Source: Candidatus Merdivicinus faecavium (GTDB taxonomy: Bacteria > Bacillota > Clostridia > Oscillospirales > Ruminococcaceae). Taken from it: 64,000 bases of DNA. The stretch lies in contig DVKD01000039.1 of assembly GCA_018716285.1 (NCBI GenBank), positions 62,001 to 126,000 on the forward strand, read 5' to 3'. Positions within the stretch are counted from its first letter, which is position 1; every line of letters begins with the position of its first letter. The notes under the pieces were generated by a model. It ran no database searches, was not told the origin of the DNA, and saw only the letters and a program-made list of their open reading frames with translations. Position numbers and translations under genes: made by a program. Positions 60,595 to 64,000 of the stretch are shown piece after piece.

Positions 60595-62474
60595 CCGAGA
60601 TTCACTTTCCCCCCGCTGTCCGGCAGACGATTTCCCTGCTGCGGGAAGCGGGCTTTGCCGCCTATGCGGCGGGCGGCTGCGTGCGGGACAGCCTGCTTTC
60701 CCGGCAGCCCGGCGACTGGGACATCGCGACCTCCGCCCGCCCCGACGAGATGCGGCGGGTCTTTGCGGGCTTTCGCCTCATCCCCACCGGGGAAAAACAC
60801 GGCACCCTGACCGTCCTGGTGGAGGGGATGCCGCTGGAGATCACCGCCTTCCGGGTCGAGGAGGGCTACTCGGACGGCCGGCACCCCGACGCGGTGCGCT
60901 TCACCACGGCGCTCCGGGAGGACCTCTCCCGCCGGGATTTCACCATCAACGCGATGGCCGCAGCCCCTGGCGAGGCGCTTGCCGACCCCTTCGGCGGGCG
61001 GGAGGACTTAAAAAACCGGCTCATCCGCTGCGTCGGAGACCCGGTCCGGCGCTTTTCGGAGGACGCGCTGCGGATGCTGCGGGCGCTGCGGTTTGCGTCG
61101 GTGCTCGGATTTTCCATCCACCCGGAGACGGCCGCCGCCATCCGCCAGTGCCGGGCGGGGCTTGCCCATGTTTCCGCCGAGCGGATCACGGCGGAGCTCA
61201 AAAAGCTCCTCTGCGGGGAAAACGTCCTGTCCGTCCTGCTCGATTACAGCTGGCTCTTCGCGGAGCTCATCCCGGACCTCGCGCCCTGCATCGGCTTTTT
61301 GCAGCGCACCCCCTACCACCTCTGGGACGTCTATGAGCACACCGCCCGCGCGGTCGCGGCTGTGAAGCCGGACCCGGTTCTGCGGCTGACCATGCTGCTC
61401 CACGACATCGGCAAGCCGGGCTGCTTTTTTGCCGGCCCCGACGGGGTCGGGCATTTCAAGGGCCACCCCACCGAAAGCGCGCGGCTGGCCGCCGGCATCC
61501 TCCGCGGGATGCGGCTCCCTTCCGCCGAGACCCGCCGCATCCTCACCCTCATCCGCTACCACGACGCGACCATCCGGCCGGAGGAGGTGCAGTTTTGGCT
61601 GTCCAAGCTCGGGAAGGACGCCTTTTTCGACCTGCTGGCAGTCAAGGAGGCGGACAATGCCGCCAAAAACTGCGCCTATTCCGACCGCGCCCCCCTTTAC
61701 GCCCGGCTGCGTGAGGAAGCGGAGCGGCTGCTGTCCGAAAACGCCTGCCTCTCTCTCTCGGACCTCGCCCTGAAGGGCGGGGACCTGCTCGCAGCGGGAT
61801 ACCGGGGCCGGGAGGTGGGGCGGCTTTTGGACGAGCTGCTCTACCAGGCCGTGACGGGGCGCTGCGCGAACAGCCGCGCGGCCCTGCTCGCCCGCATCCC
61901 TGCCCTGCGCCTTCCCGCCGAAGCCCCGCGCTGTACAGATGGCTGCGTCTTCCGCCGGGCGGAGAAGGCCGATCTCGACGCGGTCGAGACGCTCTACTTT
62001 GCCGTCACCGAGCGCCTTGCGCGGACGCCCGACAACCTCTGCCCCGGCTGGCGCACCGGCGCCTACCCGGCCCGTGATACGGCGGAGGAGGCCCTCGCGC
62101 GGGGGGAGCTCTACCTCCTCGACGCCGGGTGCGGCCCCGGCTTCCCCGCCGTCGGGACGGTCATCATCAACCGGGAGCAGCCCGCCGCCTACCGCGGTGT
62201 GGAGTGGACGATCCCGGGGGAGGTCTTTGTCCTGCACACCCTTGCCATCCACCCGGACTGCCGGGGCGGGAAGCTCGCGCGGGAGCTGCTGCGCCGCTGC
62301 GAGGAGGAGGTGCGGCGGCTGGGCGGGACGGTCATCCGCCTCGACGCCCGCGCCGGCAACCAGCCCGCCACCAACCTGTACGAGGGGGCGGGCTACCGCC
62401 ATGCCGGGACAGTCGACCTGGGGCTCAACATCCCGGGCGCCCGGTGGTTCCGGGTTTATGAAAAACGGGTGTGA
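60591..62474 (+). CDS. cca: CCA-adding tRNA nucleotidyltransferase fused to a GNAT acetyltransferase domain
   Basis: 627 residues, about 180 longer than clostridial CCA enzymes. Residues 1-145 are the nucleotidyltransferase head: GGCVRD (28-33), catalytic D42/D44 (GDWDIATSA) and RRDFTINAMA. The tRNA-binding neck follows, then an HD domain (LLHDIGKPG, about 265, and IRYHDATI). From about residue 450 a GNAT domain begins (VFRRAEKADLDAVETLYFAV), with the acetyl-CoA loop HPDCRGGKLARELL and the end NLYEGAGYRHAGTV. The first part repairs the CCA end of tRNA; the acceptor of the GNAT part is unknown. The join is in frame with no stop or start signal between. Confidence 0.92.
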   Translation: MTEIHFPPAVRQTISLLREAGFAAYAAGGCVRDSLLSRQPGDWDIATSARPDEMRRVFAGFRLIPTGEKHGTLTVLVEGMPLEITAFRVEEGYSDGRHPDAVRFTTALREDLSRRDFTINAMAAAPGEALADPFGGREDLKNRLIRCVGDPVRRFSEDALRMLRALRFASVLGFSIHPETAAAIRQCRAGLAHVSAERITAELKKLLCGENVLSVLLDYSWLFAELIPDLAPCIGFLQRTPYHLWDVYEHTARAVAAVKPDPVLRLTMLLHDIGKPGCFFAGPDGVGHFKGHPTESARLAAGILRGMRLPSAETRRILTLIRYHDATIRPEEVQFWLSKLGKDAFFDLLAVKEADNAAKNCAYSDRAPLYARLREEAERLLSENACLSLSDLALKGGDLLAAGYRGREVGRLLDELLYQAVTGRCANSRAALLARIPALRLPAEAPRCTDGCVFRRAEKADLDAVETLYFAVTERLARTPDNLCPGWRTGAYPARDTAEEALARGELYLLDAGCGPGFPAVGTVIINREQPAAYRGVEWTIPGEVFVLHTLAIHPDCRGGKLARELLRRCEEEVRRLGGTVIRLDARAGNQPATNLYEGAGYRHAGTVDLGLNIPGARWFRVYEKRV

Positions 62475-62523
62475 AGACCGGGGCGGCCAATGCCCATAGA
62501 ATAAGATGATTTGAGGGGCTGCC

Positions 62524-62712
62524 ATGCGGAATAAGAACAACAAGCATCTGGGAATTGAAGTGGACCCCGCGCTGCACTACAAGCTGCATTATATCGCGAA
62601 ATATGAGGGGCGCTCCGCAAACGGGCAAATCCTCTACCTGATTCGCCGGTGCATCAAAGAATTCGAGAAAGAAAACGGGGAAATCGAGCTGCCGAAACCG
62701 GAGGAACAATAA
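62524..62712 (+). CDS. Small ribbon-helix-helix-like (Arc/CopG type) protein
   Basis: 62 residues, 49 bases after the CCA enzyme gene. HLGIEVDPALHYKLHYIAKY gives a short strand then a helix, and EGRSANGQILYLIRRCIKEF a second helix with the S/T-xxx-Q/E-I pattern of Arc-like DNA-binding proteins. The tail is acidic. A GGGG run precedes the ATG, a modest ribosome binding site. No toxin-like partner is adjacent, so an antitoxin role is unsupported. Confidence 0.7.
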   Translation: MRNKNNKHLGIEVDPALHYKLHYIAKYEGRSANGQILYLIRRCIKEFEKENGEIELPKPEEQ

Positions 62713-62757
62713 GGTCCGCCCGCCGGTTCCGGCGATATGCGGCGCGAAACGCCGGGG

Positions 62758-62785
62758 TTGACTTTTCTGCAAAATCTGCTATAAT
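62758..62785 (+). promoter_or_regulatory. Promoter of leuS
   Basis: TTGACT (62758-62763), a 16-base spacer and a perfect TATAAT (62780-62785). The start point would be near 62792, at the head of the T-box leader. Confidence 0.85.
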
Positions 62786-62799
62786 AAGAAAAAGAATAC

Positions 62800-63050
62800 C
62801 AAAAAGGCTGTGACAGGGAAAAAGTCCCGCCCAACCGCACTTCAGAGAGCTGCCGGATGCTGCAAGGCAGTGTGCCGGGCCGGACGCGCTCGCCCTTGAG
62901 CCTCCCGCTGAACAGGGATCCCCCTCATTAGGCGCGGACGGTTTTCCTCCGTTATGGGAAAAAGCGGGCGCTTTTGCGCCAACGAGAATGGTACCGCGGA
63001 AGTTTGGCTTTCGTTTCTTGCAATGCAGGGAACGGAAGCCTTTTGATTTG
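62800..63050 (+). ncRNA. T-box riboswitch leader of leuS
   Basis: The leader carries the T-box core GAGAATGGTACCGCGGAA (62984-63001), whose UGGU pairs with the ACCA end of uncharged tRNA-Leu. The AGAGAG motif at 62844-62849 belongs to stem I, and a CTC Leu codon at 62889-62891 is the best specifier candidate, though its loop cannot be drawn with certainty. The terminator is GGCTTTCGTT (63006-63015) with AACGGAAGCC (63031-63040) then TTTT. Uncharged tRNA-Leu would stabilise the antiterminator and switch on leuS. The rest of 62713-63073 holds no gene. Confidence 0.9.
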
Positions 63051-63073
63051 TTTAGAAGAAAGGAATGGAAACC

Positions 63074-64000
63074 ATGAAATCCTACGATTTTCAGGCCATT
63101 GAGAAAAAATGGCAGAATTACTGGGAGGAACACAACACCTTCCACGCCGAAAACGACTACACCAAACCCAAATTCTACGCGCTTGTAGAATTCCCCTACC
63201 CCTCCGGGCAGGGGCTGCACGTCGGCCATCCCCGCCCCTACACCGCCCTCGACATCGTCTCCCGCAAGCGCCGGCTGGAGGGGTACAACGTCCTCTTCCC
63301 GATGGGCTGGGACGCCTTCGGCCTGCCGACCGAGAACTTCGCCATCAAGAACCATGTCCATCCCGCCGAGGTCACCAAGCGGAATGTCGCCCGGTTCAAA
63401 AGCCAGCTGAAATCCTTGGGCCTTTCCTTTGACTGGCAGCGGGAGATCAACACCACTGACCCGGATTACTACAAATGGACCCAGTGGATCTTCATCCAGC
63501 TCTTCAAGGCCGGCCTTGCCTACAAGAGCGAGATGAACGTCAACTGGTGCACTTCCTGCAAGTGCGTCCTCGCAAACGAGGAGGTCGTGGGCGGCGTCTG
63601 CGAGCGCTGCGGCGGCGAGGTCATCCACAAGGTCAAATCCCAGTGGATGTTAAAAATCACCGCCTACGCCCAGAAGCTCATCGACGGCCTGGCGGATGTG
63701 AACTACATCGAGCGGGTCAAGACCTCCCAGATCAACTGGATCGGCCGCTCCACCGGCGCGGAGGTCGACTTCGGCACCACCGCCGGCGATACCCTCCGGG
63801 TCTACACCACCCGGCCCGACACCCTGTTCGGCGCGACCTACATGGTCGTCTCCCCCGAGCACCCCTTCATCGAGAAATGGGCGGACAAGCTCAAAAACAT
63901 GGACGAAATCCGCGCTTACCAGAAAGAAGCTGCCAAAAAGTCCGACTTTGAGCGCACCGAGGTCAACAAGGACAAGACCGGCGTCCGTCTCGACGGCGTC
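63074..64000 (+). CDS. leuS: Leucyl-tRNA synthetase, N-terminal part (runs off right edge)
   Basis: 309 residues visible, from ATG 63074 (GAAAGGAATGG upstream; the earlier ATG in that run is too close). The class I signature is HVGH ([18 protein letters not shown]), and [20 protein letters not shown] is typical of LeuS. A zinc-binding insert has CTSC and CERC pairs. The editing domain begins near residue 230 ([20 protein letters not shown]). The KMSKS loop lies beyond the window. Control is by the T-box leader. Confidence 0.97.
   Translation, partial: MKSYDFQAIEKKWQNYWEEHNTFHAENDYTKPKFYALVEFPYPSGQGLHVGHPRPYTALDIVSRKRRLEGYNVLFPMGWDAFGLPTENFAIKNHVHPAEVTKRNVARFKSQLKSLGLSFDWQREINTTDPDYYKWTQWIFIQLFKAGLAYKSEMNVNWCTSCKCVLANEEVVGGVCERCGGEVIHKVKSQWMLKITAYAQKLIDGLADVNYIERVKTSQINWIGRSTGAEVDFGTTAGDTLRVYTTRPDTLFGATYMVVSPEHPFIEKWADKLKNMDEIRAYQKEAAKKSDFERTEVNKDKTGVRLDGV

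Noticed and set aside
62524-62712. The ribbon-helix-helix-like gene as an antitoxin
   Set aside because: No toxin-like gene is adjacent; the next gene is leuS with its own promoter.

Overview
The window is a single GC-rich bacterial contig with strong AGGAGG-type ribosome binding sites, TTGACA/TATAAT-type promoters and a leuS T-box leader. It carries a FabK-type fatty acid operon and a cdaA-cdaR pair. Together these point to a high-GC member of the Clostridia, most likely Oscillospiraceae/Ruminococcaceae-like. The genus cannot be named from this sequence.

Region 1 (1-29.6 kb, all on the minus strand, read right to left) is the unusual part. From about 29.6 kb down to 1.4 kb, 30 co-directional genes are packed with gaps mostly below 60 bp or with start/stop overlaps. 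The upstream eight encode a zinc-ribbon membrane protein, a HerA/DUF87-like ATPase, a zincin-type metalloprotease-like protein with an acidic Gly-rich tail, an unknown protein, a divergent sigma-like protein overlapping a zf-HC2 (anti-sigma-like) protein, and a NrdG-like radical SAM protein. These are followed by an uninterrupted tandem array of 23 leucine-rich-repeat (LRR_5/BspA-like) genes. None of the array products has a visible signal peptide or anchor. Most begin with a PSLARxR tag, often behind a CPVCGYDxSRD zinc knuckle, and most end in an AGIPxxxRVYR-like cap. The array shows active diversification: near-duplicate neighbours, fused members with internal caps, a frameshift at a G6 tract, eroded stop codons and two C-terminal gene relics. 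The left edge holds a partial gene of unknown family with its own promoter.

Region 2 (29.7-44.2 kb): a cysteine-rich protein; a short MGMT-family protein, manA and fabD on the minus strand; and, divergent from fabD, the fatty acid operon fabH-fabK-fabG-fabF-accB-fabZ-accC-accD-accA-acpP. The operon makes malonyl-CoA (AccABCD) and runs elongation, with FabK as the enoyl reductase. Inverted repeats lie in the fabD/fabH divergent region and at acpP and may be operators. A 52-residue Cys-rich membrane peptide, glyA and an alpha/beta hydrolase follow.

Region 3 (44.4-58.4 kb, plus strand): a MacA-MacB-type three-gene export system with an SLH-domain protein, a DUF3343/class V aminotransferase pair, cdaA-cdaR (c-di-AMP synthesis), a COG2509-type flavoprotein, an AI-2E-family transporter and a cardiolipin synthase.

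Region 4 (58.4-64 kb): a SARP/BTAD regulator with a degenerate GGDEF-like tail (minus), then ybaK-type deacylase, a CCA-adding enzyme fused to a GNAT domain, a 62-residue ribbon-helix-helix-like protein, and a T-box-controlled leuS cut by the right edge. No rRNA, tRNA, CRISPR array, transposase or phage gene was recognised.
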